Of a stretch of DNA of 64,000 nt, positions 56,374 through 63,346 are shown in pieces. Position 1 is the first letter of the stretch, and every line of letters begins with the position of its first letter. A program made the translations under genes and the position numbers. The notes beneath the pieces are model-generated. The model searched no databases. It had not been told where the DNA came from and saw only the letters and a program-made list of their open reading frames with translations. Source of the stretch: an uncultured Peptostreptococcaceae bacterium (GTDB lineage: Bacteria > Bacillota > Clostridia > Peptostreptococcales > Peptostreptococcaceae); NCBI GenBank assembly GCA_947072565.1, contig CAMTIM010000044.1, forward strand, positions 62,001-126,000, in the 5' to 3' direction.

Positions 56374-56967
56374 TTATGCTTTCTTACTTCTTAACTTATT
56401 AAATCCTGCTAAAAGGAACCCTAATGTTAAAAACGCACCTGGTGGTAATATGAATAACAATATTGGCTCAAATGATGACCCAAATAAAGCAAATCCAAAT
56501 AAACTACCATTTCCAAGTATTTCTCTTATTGCTCCTAATATTGTAAGTGCCATACTAAATCCAAGACCCATTCCTAATCCATCTACTCCCGATTCTATAG
56601 GACCATTTTTAGATGCAAAACTCTCAGCACGTGCTAATATTATACAGTTAACAACTATTAATGGTATGAATAGACCAAGTGCGCTGTCAAGTGATGGTAC
56701 ATACGCTTTTAAAAGCATTCCTACTATGGTAACAAATGTCGCTATAACAACAACAAATGCTGGTATCCTAATTTTATCTGGTACTATCTTTCTCATTAAA
56801 GATATAGCTATGTTAGAACAAATTAAAACTACAGTAGTTGAAAGACCCATTCCTAGACCATTTATAGCCGATGTAGTAACTGCCAAAGTTGGGCACATTC
56901 CTATTATCTGTACAAATGTTGGGTTTTCATCTATTAGCCCATTTTTAAATATTTTAGCTAATTTCAT
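56374..56967 (-). CDS. rnfE: RnfE membrane subunit
   Basis: The 197-residue homologue of RnfA has FVQIIGMCPTLAVTTSAING and FIPLIVVNCIILARAESFAS, the second pair of cluster Cys. Six predicted helices. Located between rnfG and rnfA. Confidence 0.96.
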   Translation of the reverse strand: MKLAKIFKNGLIDENPTFVQIIGMCPTLAVTTSAINGLGMGLSTTVVLICSNIAISLMRKIVPDKIRIPAFVVVIATFVTIVGMLLKAYVPSLDSALGLFIPLIVVNCIILARAESFASKNGPIESGVDGLGMGLGFSMALTILGAIREILGNGSLFGFALFGSSFEPILLFILPPGAFLTLGFLLAGFNKLRSKKA

Positions 56968-56978
56968 AAGTTCCCCTC

Positions 56979-57557
56979 CTATTTATTAAGGCTACTATTA
57001 AATACCTCTATAGCTGCATTTACACCTTTTGTAACAGCTGCAGATGTAATAGTTGCCCCTGATATTGCTTGTATTTGATCGTCTCCTGAAGCCTTACCCT
57101 TAACTACTTTAAGTTCTTTAGCTGGCTTTTCATTAAATTGATCTTTAAATCCTGGTTCCTTTGCTTTAGACCCAAGTCCTGGAGTCTCAGTCATATTACC
57201 TATATTAAGACCTGTTACCTTTCCATCTTTTGATATACCTACTATAAGTTCTATTTCTCCTCCATATCCTTTTGGAAGTGTTTTTATTGTATATCCTACT
57301 ACATCTGATGCATTTGAACCTTCATAAACTTCAGCTATTATCCCTTTATCTATATTTCCTACGCTCTCAAATACACTATTTTCAAGTTTTTTAAATTCAG
57401 TAGCCTCTGGTAATACAATTTGTCTTGAGTCATTGTTAGCTTGTATATTTAATTGTTCTATCACAGGAGCTGTTGCTTGATTGGTAAGTGATAATGCTAA
57501 GGCTGCTACTGCACATATAGCAAACAATGTAAGCCCTAATTTAACCATATTTTTCAT
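56979..57557 (-). CDS. rnfG: RnfG, covalent-FMN subunit
   Basis: The 192-residue protein has one N-terminal membrane helix and an FMN-binding domain. The flavinylation site is Thr in AISGATITSAAVTKGVN. Its ATG overlaps the rnfD stop (TAATG), indicating coupled translation. Confidence 0.95.
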   Translation of the reverse strand: MKNMVKLGLTLFAICAVAALALSLTNQATAPVIEQLNIQANNDSRQIVLPEATEFKKLENSVFESVGNIDKGIIAEVYEGSNASDVVGYTIKTLPKGYGGEIELIVGISKDGKVTGLNIGNMTETPGLGSKAKEPGFKDQFNEKPAKELKVVKGKASGDDQIQAISGATITSAAVTKGVNAAIEVFNSSLNK

Positions 57558-58537
57558 TACTTAGCCACCTCCCCAAAGACTTTATTTTTCACATATTTAT
57601 CTATAAGTGGTGTCATAACATTAACTAGTAATATTGAATATGATACTCCTTCTGGATATCCTCCATATAATCTTATAACTGTAGCTATTATACCTGCTAC
57701 TACCGCATATATAATTTGACCTTTAGTAGTCATAGGAGATGTCGTATAATCAGTTAACATGAAGAATGCTCCTAACATAAGCCCTCCTGCTAACAATTGA
57801 TATATAGCAAAATTCAAATCAAACCCACCTAATACAAATGATAATATAAATACTGTACCTATATAGCATACAGGTATTACATAATTAATTATCCCTTTAT
57901 ACATTAGATAAAGCCCACCTATTAAGATTAATATAGCTGATGTCTCGCCTACACATCCTCCTATATTTCCTATCATCATATCAGTCATGCTCACTCCATT
58001 GTTAGCCATTTCTGATATTCCTTGCACTCCATGTTTCAAGAAACTTAAAGGAGTCGCAGTTGTATACGCATCTATGTTTCCACTACTTACCCAGTTAACT
58101 CCAGTTTTAGTCCAAGCTGTCATTGCTACTGGGAATGAAGCTAATAAAAACGCTCTAGCTGCAAGTGCTGGATTGACAAAGTTATTACCAATTCCTCCAA
58201 ACACCATTTTAACTACTATTATTGCAAACATTGAACCTAATATACACATCCACCATGGAAGTGATGCTGGAACGTTAAATGCTAATAACAACCCAGTTAC
58301 TACTGCTGAAAAATCACCTATAGTACTTTGTTGTTTTGCAATTTTTTGATATAAAAATTCAGCACCTATTGCTCCAATTACACAAAAGAATATTACATTT
58401 AATGCACTTAATCTAAAAAAGTATAATGCTCCTAATGTAGCTGGAAGAAGCGCTATTATAACCTGTCTCATTATATAAGATGTATCTTCATTACTTCTCA
58501 CATGAGGAGAAGATGATACTATCAATTTACTATCCAT
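57557..58537 (-). CDS. rnfD: RnfD, membrane FMN subunit
   Basis: The 326-residue subunit has about nine membrane helices and the flavinylation Thr in AYTTATPLSFLKHG. Other family segments are FVNPALAARAFLLASFP and LTDYTTSPMTTKGQ. 21 bases after rnfC. Confidence 0.96.
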   Translation of the reverse strand: MDSKLIVSSSPHVRSNEDTSYIMRQVIIALLPATLGALYFFRLSALNVIFFCVIGAIGAEFLYQKIAKQQSTIGDFSAVVTGLLLAFNVPASLPWWMCILGSMFAIIVVKMVFGGIGNNFVNPALAARAFLLASFPVAMTAWTKTGVNWVSSGNIDAYTTATPLSFLKHGVQGISEMANNGVSMTDMMIGNIGGCVGETSAILILIGGLYLMYKGIINYVIPVCYIGTVFILSFVLGGFDLNFAIYQLLAGGLMLGAFFMLTDYTTSPMTTKGQIIYAVVAGIIATVIRLYGGYPEGVSYSILLVNVMTPLIDKYVKNKVFGEVAK

Positions 58538-58558
58538 TCTTAGTCCTCCTAACTCCCC

Positions 58559-59896
58559 TTATTTATTAGCTGATTCTTTTCTTTTATTTGCTATTATTTC
58601 TCTTTTTGCATTTCTAATCGATTGAAGCAATGGTCTACTTGCCGGACATACAAATGAACAAGATCCACACTCTATACAATCTAGCGCCCTGTGATTTTGT
58701 GCATTTTCAAAATCATTTTTCAATGAATATGCACTTATATATAGCGGCTGTAAAAAAGCAGGACACACACTTAAACATTTTCCACATCTTAAGCAATTTT
58801 GTGGTTTTGGTGTGCGAGATTCACTTTCATCTAAGCATAATATACCTGATGTTCCTTTATTTGTTGGAATGTCTATTGTATACTGTGCTATTCCCATCAT
58901 AGGCCCACCCATTATAACTTTTCCAACATTTTTATTTTCCTTAAACCCTCCACATTGATATATAATTTCAGATACTATTGTTCCTACTTTTGTTATTAGA
59001 TTTTTAGGTTCTTTTATACAACTTCCTGTTACCGTAGTTATTCTTTCAATAAGTGGCATTCCAGTTTTTATAGTTTTTGATACCTGTGCAGCTGTTCCAA
59101 CATTATTTACTACAGCTCCAGCATCCATAGGTAGTCCCCCAGAAGGTACTTCTCTTCCCGTACATGCGTATATAAGCTGCTTTTCTGCACCTTGTGGATA
59201 CTTAACTTCAAGGCTTACTACTTCTATATCTGAATAGGGCTTTGAAGCTTTCTTTATAGCTTCAATAGCCTCTGGCTTATTAACTTCTATACCTATGTAT
59301 CCTTTTGAAACATTTAAGGCTTTCATAAACACTTTTAATCCAAATACAACTTCTTCAGGATTTTCAACCATCAGCCTATCATCTGCTGTTAAATATGGTT
59401 CACACTCTGCTCCATTTAATATTACCGTATCTATTTTTTTATCTGGCGGAGGTGATAGTTTTATATGTGTCGGGAATGTAGCACCACCCATTCCAACAAT
59501 CCCTGCTTCTTTGATTATCCCTACTATTTCTTCTTTACTTAAATCTGCTAACTCACCCTTTGGCTTAACACTTTCGTGTAGCTCTTCTTTAAAATCGTTT
59601 TCCACAATAACACATGTACCTGTTCCTCCAGCTACCTCGTGTTCTTTTATAGCTATAACTTTTCCTGATACTGATGAATGTACATTACAAGATACAAATC
59701 CCTGCTGCTCTCCTATTTTTTGCCCTACTTTAACTAAGTCTCCAACTTCAACTATTGGCTTTGATGGAGCACCTATATGTTGTTGAAGAGGTATATACAC
59801 TATTTTAGGATTTTCTGCCCTCTCAATAGGCTTTTGGTTAGAGTACTCCTTTCTATATGGAGGATGTATACCGCCTTTAAAAGTTAAGAGTTTCAT
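58559..59896 (-). CDS. rnfC: RnfC, NADH-side subunit
   Basis: The 445-residue RnfC carries an N-terminal barrel (LQQHIGAPSKPIVEVGDLVK) and NADH/FMN domain segments (EAGIVGMGGATFPTHIKLSP, LNGAECEPYLTADDRL). Two [4Fe-4S] motifs follow: CLRCGKCLSVCPAFLQP and CIECGSCSFVCPASRP. It oxidises or reduces NAD. It shares its barrel and flavin region with PrdC at the left end of the window. First gene of the operon, with ATG behind AAAGGGGGTAATAAA. Confidence 0.97.
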   Translation of the reverse strand: MKLLTFKGGIHPPYRKEYSNQKPIERAENPKIVYIPLQQHIGAPSKPIVEVGDLVKVGQKIGEQQGFVSCNVHSSVSGKVIAIKEHEVAGGTGTCVIVENDFKEELHESVKPKGELADLSKEEIVGIIKEAGIVGMGGATFPTHIKLSPPPDKKIDTVILNGAECEPYLTADDRLMVENPEEVVFGLKVFMKALNVSKGYIGIEVNKPEAIEAIKKASKPYSDIEVVSLEVKYPQGAEKQLIYACTGREVPSGGLPMDAGAVVNNVGTAAQVSKTIKTGMPLIERITTVTGSCIKEPKNLITKVGTIVSEIIYQCGGFKENKNVGKVIMGGPMMGIAQYTIDIPTNKGTSGILCLDESESRTPKPQNCLRCGKCLSVCPAFLQPLYISAYSLKNDFENAQNHRALDCIECGSCSFVCPASRPLLQSIRNAKREIIANKRKESANK

Positions 59897-59948
59897 TTTA
59901 TTACCCCCTTTTCTTTAAATTAAAACACTTTATTTGTACTTTAATACA

Positions 59949-59977
59949 AGTATACTATATATGATATAAAAACTTAA
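59949..59977 (-). promoter_or_regulatory. Promoter of the rnf operon
   Basis: On the minus strand TTAAGT (-35, 59972-59977) and TATACT (-10, 59949-59954) are 17 bases apart, about 50 bases upstream of rnfC. The -35 lies inside the palindrome described next, consistent with repression. Confidence 0.6.
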
Positions 59978-60016
59978 CAATTGTTAAAAAAATATCCGTT
60001 TTTTAACAATTGGTAA
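59974..60016. promoter_or_regulatory. Paired palindromes at the rnf promoter
   Basis: A perfect 14-base palindrome TTAACAATTGTTAA (59974-59987) is repeated with one mismatch as TTAACAATTGGTAA (60003-60016), 29 bases start to start. The first overlaps the -35 box. The half-site TTGTTAA is that of clostridial Rex, but the arrangement is not the usual TTGTTAA-N4-TTAACAA, so the binding protein is uncertain. Confidence 0.6.
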
Positions 60017-60041
60017 GATTTATTTCTACTATTAAAATAAG

Positions 60042-60068
60042 AAAAAGGCTGTTATAAAACAGCCTCTT
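60042..60068 (-). terminator. Terminator of the SPOR-like gene
   Basis: GAGGCTG-TTTTATAA-CAGCCTTTTTC on the minus strand directly follows the stop at 60069. Confidence 0.88.
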
Positions 60069-61016
60069 TTATGCATTCTTCATAGAATTAATAAATGAGA
60101 AATATCCTTGCATAGAAGATAGATATAAACTTTCACTTATGTTGTAATTTTTTTCATTTGCTGCCTTTGATGATACTTCAATTTTATCATTTACATCTTT
60201 TGTATATTTCATTAAGTTGTCCTTAAATACATTCATATTTGAGTAATCAATTTTATTAGCTTCTTTTTCTATACTTGATATTATTTGTTTTCTATCTGTC
60301 AAAATGTTGTTATACGCCTTCAAATCTATGTCTTCTTTATTCGCTGCCCAAAATTTAGATTCTTCCTCAAAATTTTTAATTAATGTTTTTAAATCTTTTG
60401 ATATATTTTCTATATAAGAATATTTACTAGTATATTCTAATGATAATACAGGTACTTTCATCTCTGATACAAAAGCATCTGGGAATATATTTTTTAGTTG
60501 TTCCATATGTGTTTTAGTTACTTCTTTATCAAAAGACGCATATGTTTGTACTTTTTTTGCTTCATCCATTTCTACTGCTGAAAAAGGTATTTTATTTTCT
60601 ATTAACTTTGTTTCTACTTTGTTCATATCTTTATCATTTTTAACTGAAGCCACTTGAATAGAGTAAATATTCCAAGAATCTACCACTGCAACTTTTACAT
60701 CTTCACTTTTTTCTTTAGTCTCTTTTTGTGCTGGCTTTTCTTTAACTTCTTTTTGCACTTGTACATCTTTTTCTTTTTTATTATCCTTTAATCCAAGTTC
60801 GTCATAGCTTTTAAAATCCACTTTTTTTTCTAAAAAATTGTTAAGCTTTAAAAGTGATACTTTTTGAGATAAATTTTCAATTATATTACCATCTTTAATT
60901 TTTGTATATCCATACCCACTAATCAAGCATACACTTGTCATAATTAAAAGTATTTTTATTTTATTATTCTTGCGTCTTTTATTAAATCCCCTGTATATTG
61001 TTTTCCTCTTATTCAT
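60069..61016 (-). CDS. Membrane-anchored SPOR-like domain protein
   Basis: The 315 residues start with a very basic segment and one membrane helix (ILLIMTSVCLISGYGYT). A Lys/Glu-rich linker (~85-110) and a SPOR-like domain at about 115-190 (YSIQVASVKNDKDMNKVETK) follow. The remaining ~120 residues are helical, without recognised motif. SPOR domains bind denuded peptidoglycan, often at septa or during sporulation. Start follows GGGGGGACAAACTA. Proximity to rnf is probably incidental. Confidence 0.75.
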   Translation of the reverse strand: MNKRKTIYRGFNKRRKNNKIKILLIMTSVCLISGYGYTKIKDGNIIENLSQKVSLLKLNNFLEKKVDFKSYDELGLKDNKKEKDVQVQKEVKEKPAQKETKEKSEDVKVAVVDSWNIYSIQVASVKNDKDMNKVETKLIENKIPFSAVEMDEAKKVQTYASFDKEVTKTHMEQLKNIFPDAFVSEMKVPVLSLEYTSKYSYIENISKDLKTLIKNFEEESKFWAANKEDIDLKAYNNILTDRKQIISSIEKEANKIDYSNMNVFKDNLMKYTKDVNDKIEVSSKAANEKNYNISESLYLSSMQGYFSFINSMKNA

Positions 61017-61088
61017 TAGTTTGTCCCCCCTAAAAGTTTTCTTTACTTATATATATTTGAAAACTTATTGCTTTATGATTAATTATTG

Positions 61089-61784
61089 TTATATTTTTAT
61101 TTTTGCTATTATCGGATAATGATCAGACATATTTTTTATTAAAACTTCATAATTTAAAACTTCTATTTTAGGAGATATAAAAATATAATCTATTCTATCA
61201 AGACCCGTTGCAAAAGTTAATATATTTGATTTATCTAATTCCTTAGCCACATCTTTTAAAATATTATTATCTAGTTCCATATTACCTTGATTAAAATCTC
61301 CAACTACTATATATGGTTCATTATTTAAATCACTTACAAAATCTGCAAGTTCATTTAATTGTACATTTCTTTCCTCTTCCCCAAGACCTAAGTGAACATT
61401 TATAACATTTAGTTTTCTACCCTCAACATTTACCACAGTATGTAGCATACCTCTTCGCTCTCTTTCACTATGAAGATAGATATGTTCTTGACTCTTTATA
61501 GGATACTTTGAGTATGTAACAAGTCCATAATTCATCCCTAAATCTACTACATTCGCTCCAAAATGTGAGTACATATTTAATTCTTCTTTAAAGCTACTTA
61601 CCTGAAATCCTGCTTTCGCTGACTCATTAACTTCTTGAAGACATATTATATCTGCATTTGAAATTCTTAAAAAATCGATTATATCAAAAAGAGTAGGAAA
61701 CATATCTTTGTTTAACCCACTATGAATATTATAGCTAACTATCTTTATTTCTTTCTTTGGTGAAAAGCACTTCATCTCTACCAT
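61089..61784 (-). CDS. Endonuclease/exonuclease/phosphatase (EEP) family hydrolase, start uncertain
   Basis: The EEP fold is clear: IVSYNIHSGLN, DIICLQEVNES, YIVVGDFNQGN, LDRIDYIFIS and SDHYPIIAKI, with metal and catalytic Glu, Asp and His in place. Substrates could be DNA, phospholipid or phosphoester. The ATG at 61784 has no ribosome site. Upstream the same frame encodes KKLSLIIIIIFLINISF, a clear signal/anchor helix, but no normal start precedes it. An ATG at 61851 lies one base out of frame, just after GAGGAG. The true protein is thus probably longer and exported, through an unusual start or a one-base frameshift. Confidence 0.8.
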   Translation of the reverse strand: MVEMKCFSPKKEIKIVSYNIHSGLNKDMFPTLFDIIDFLRISNADIICLQEVNESAKAGFQVSSFKEELNMYSHFGANVVDLGMNYGLVTYSKYPIKSQEHIYLHSERERRGMLHTVVNVEGRKLNVINVHLGLGEEERNVQLNELADFVSDLNNEPYIVVGDFNQGNMELDNNILKDVAKELDKSNILTFATGLDRIDYIFISPKIEVLNYEVLIKNMSDHYPIIAKIKI

Positions 61785-61892
61785 AAAGCTTATATTAATT
61801 AAAAATATTATTATTATTATTAAACTTAATTTCTTTGTACGTATATGCCATCAACTCCTCGTTTGATTTCTTTTATATTATATGCTATTTTA

Positions 61893-61922
61893 AAAATTAA
61901 AGACGCTTTATAAGCGTCTTCA
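61893..61922 (-). terminator. Terminator of the SAP-like gene
   Basis: AAGACGC-TTATAAA-GCGTCTTTAATTTTTA on the minus strand lies between the EEP gene region and the stop at 61940. Confidence 0.85.
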
Positions 61923-61939
61923 ATTCTACATTATTATAT

Positions 61940-62542
61940 TTATTTTTTAGAAAGCTTCTCTTTCATTATATAATTGATTATTTTTTTTCTTATTTCTTCA
62001 GCTCCATCTTCATCCTCAACCTGTAAGTCCAATAGTCTAGCTATAGACCTCATATCATTTCTTGTTTTTGATTTATAACTTTCTACTAAATCTTTTTTTA
62101 TTCTTTCTGGTTCTAGTATATATTCATCTTCTCCTCTTTTATATGAAAAATACTTTTGGGAATACTCATCTTTGTTAGAATATATATGTGTAGATACCTT
62201 TCTTAATACTTGATTATATGAATTTTTTGGATTTACATTTATACCTAAATGTTTTGCAAATTTCACCAATTCATTCTTTGATTTAAATGTTTCCTCAGAT
62301 TTTATAGTTCTTGCAATCGAGGAAATGTTATCTTGATTTGCACCTTTTTTTAAAACTCTTGAATATGTTTTATTTACGCCCATCCCTTGAGTTATTTTTT
62401 TAATGTTTTCATTTATTATTTTATCAACATTGCCCTCAAAGTACTTCTGAACTCCCTTTTGAGATACATAATTATCAAGTTCTTTTTGGGCCATATCAAG
62501 TATCATCTTTCTTAAATTATCCTTGTATCCTCTTTCATCCAC
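61940..62542 (-). CDS. Basic helical protein with tandem SAP/HeH-like motifs, unknown
   Basis: No family was recognised with confidence in these 200 residues. The sequence is highly charged and helical. Two similar segments, SKNELVKFAKHLGINVN (about 85-115) and TRNDMRSIARLLDLQVEDED (about 160-195), have the helix-loop-helix spacing of SAP/HeH nucleic-acid-binding motifs. DNA or RNA binding is inferred. Start follows AAGGGGGGAGTATC. It is flanked by terminators and is probably monocistronic. Confidence 0.55.
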   Translation of the reverse strand: MDERGYKDNLRKMILDMAQKELDNYVSQKGVQKYFEGNVDKIINENIKKITQGMGVNKTYSRVLKKGANQDNISSIARTIKSEETFKSKNELVKFAKHLGINVNPKNSYNQVLRKVSTHIYSNKDEYSQKYFSYKRGEDEYILEPERIKKDLVESYKSKTRNDMRSIARLLDLQVEDEDGAEEIRKKIINYIMKEKLSKK

Positions 62543-62639
62543 GATACTCCCCCCTTAGTTACTTATATTATATTCAAGTTTATAAAAAAGTGTGAGTTAC
62601 CTTCTTGGCCAAATTAAACAATATATATTTATAATTTAA

Positions 62640-62770
62640 TTCATATTATTTTTTATTGTTAATTGTGTATATATATTTAAAATTCGGGGATACTATTAAA
62701 GTAAAATCAAACATACTCAATCTCCCCATTTAGGCTTCTATTATTTCCCCCAATAGAAGCCATTTTTATA
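62640..62770 (+). ncRNA. Possible small RNA with intrinsic terminator
   Basis: No gene lies on the plus strand here, yet a strong plus-strand terminator exists: GGCTTCTATT-ATTTCCCCC-AATAGAAGCC followed by ATTTTTATATTTTT (62733-62775). Just before it GGGGAT (about 62684) can pair with ATCTCCCC (about 62720). The block looks like a short structured transcript. No clear promoter was found. Confidence 0.35.
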
Positions 62771-62779
62771 TTTTTGCAT

Positions 62780-62832
62780 AAAAATATCCCTCTAAACAAT
62801 CCTTAATAAAGGTATCGTCTAGAGGGATGTTT
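62780..62832 (-). terminator. Terminator of copZ
   Basis: ATCCCTCTA (62785-62793) pairs with TAGAGGGAT (62820-62828), with an inner CCTT/AAGG stem. The minus strand continues into ATTTTTATG. It starts a few bases past the copZ stop. Confidence 0.85.
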
Positions 62833-62834
62833 CA

Positions 62835-63047
62835 TTACTCTATTCCTTTTAGTTCAAATCCTAATTCTTCTATTACTGAGTTTAATTCAGTCTCATTTAC
62901 ACTGTCTTGCATTTCAACTATTGCATACTTTTTATCTAAATTAACATCTAATACTTTTATACCTTTTATATCTTCTGTAAGTGCTGTTTTTAAGTGGTTC
63001 ACACAATGCCCACAGCTCATACCTTCTATTAATAATTTCTTTTGCAT
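62835..63047 (-). CDS. copZ: CopZ-like heavy-metal-associated (HMA) protein
   Basis: The 70-residue HMA domain has the metal site EGMSCGHCVNHLKTAL (CxxC) and the ferredoxin-like beta-alpha fold of copper chaperones. The ATG at 63053 directly abuts the AGGAGGT site, so ATG 63047 is the likely start. No copper ATPase gene adjoins. A CsoR-like palindrome overlaps the promoter, supporting copper control. Confidence 0.9.
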   Translation of the reverse strand: MQKKLLIEGMSCGHCVNHLKTALTEDIKGIKVLDVNLDKKYAIVEMQDSVNETELNSVIEELGFELKGIE

Positions 63048-63063
63048 TTTCATACCTCCTTAT

Positions 63064-63084
63064 ATACCCTATAAGGGTATTATA
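63064..63084 (-). promoter_or_regulatory. CsoR-like operator overlapping the copZ -10 box
   Basis: The perfect inverted repeat ATACCCT-ATA-AGGGTAT occupies 63064-63080. A TATAAT -10 box on the minus strand (63079-63084) overlaps its edge. ATACCC...GGGTAT resembles operators of the copper sensor CsoR. The regulator gene is not in the window. Confidence 0.65.
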
Positions 63085-63204
63085 TCATATTAAATAAACT
63101 CTTCACATTATTTTTCTCTATTTTATTGTAAGTATTCAATATTAAATATTTTCTAATTTTTTCATAAAAAAAAGGGCTTGATTTAAATCAAACCCATTTT
63201 TATT

Positions 63205-63291
63205 TGGTGCGGAAAGCGGGACTTGAACCCGCATGAGTATTCACCCGCTACCCCCTCAAGATAGTGCGTCTGCCGATTCCGCCATTCCCGC
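63205..63291 (-). tRNA. tRNA-Leu (GAG anticodon)
   Basis: The 87-nt gene has encoded CCA. The minus strand begins GCGGGAATGGCGGAATCGG. The anticodon arm CTATC-TTGAGGG-GATAG-like pairing (CTATC with GGTAG) places GAG at 34-36. A class II long arm and T arm GCGGG-TTCAAGT-CCCGC follow. Acceptor ends GCGGGAA/TTTCCGC pair with one G-U. It reads CUU and CUC codons. Confidence 0.95.
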
Positions 63292-63346
63292 ATATACTTT
63301 ATACTATAAAGCATATGCATTTTAACTTTATAAGTCAATAAATTTA

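Noticed and set aside
56450-56989. Open plus-strand frame of 179 codons
   Set aside because: Antisense to rnfE. Membrane-protein genes often leave long open antisense frames, and no protein family is recognised.
59974-60016. Canonical Rex operator at rnf
   Set aside because: The half-site fits, but the spacing and order (TTAACAATTGTTAA, or TTGTTAA-N15-TTAACAA) do not match TTGTTAA-N4-TTAACAA. Reported as an unassigned palindrome pair instead.
62580-62780. c-di-GMP or other known riboswitch in the copZ/SAP-like gap
   Set aside because: The conserved core of GEMM-type or other riboswitches familiar to me is absent, and no gene follows on the plus strand. Kept only as a possible sRNA.
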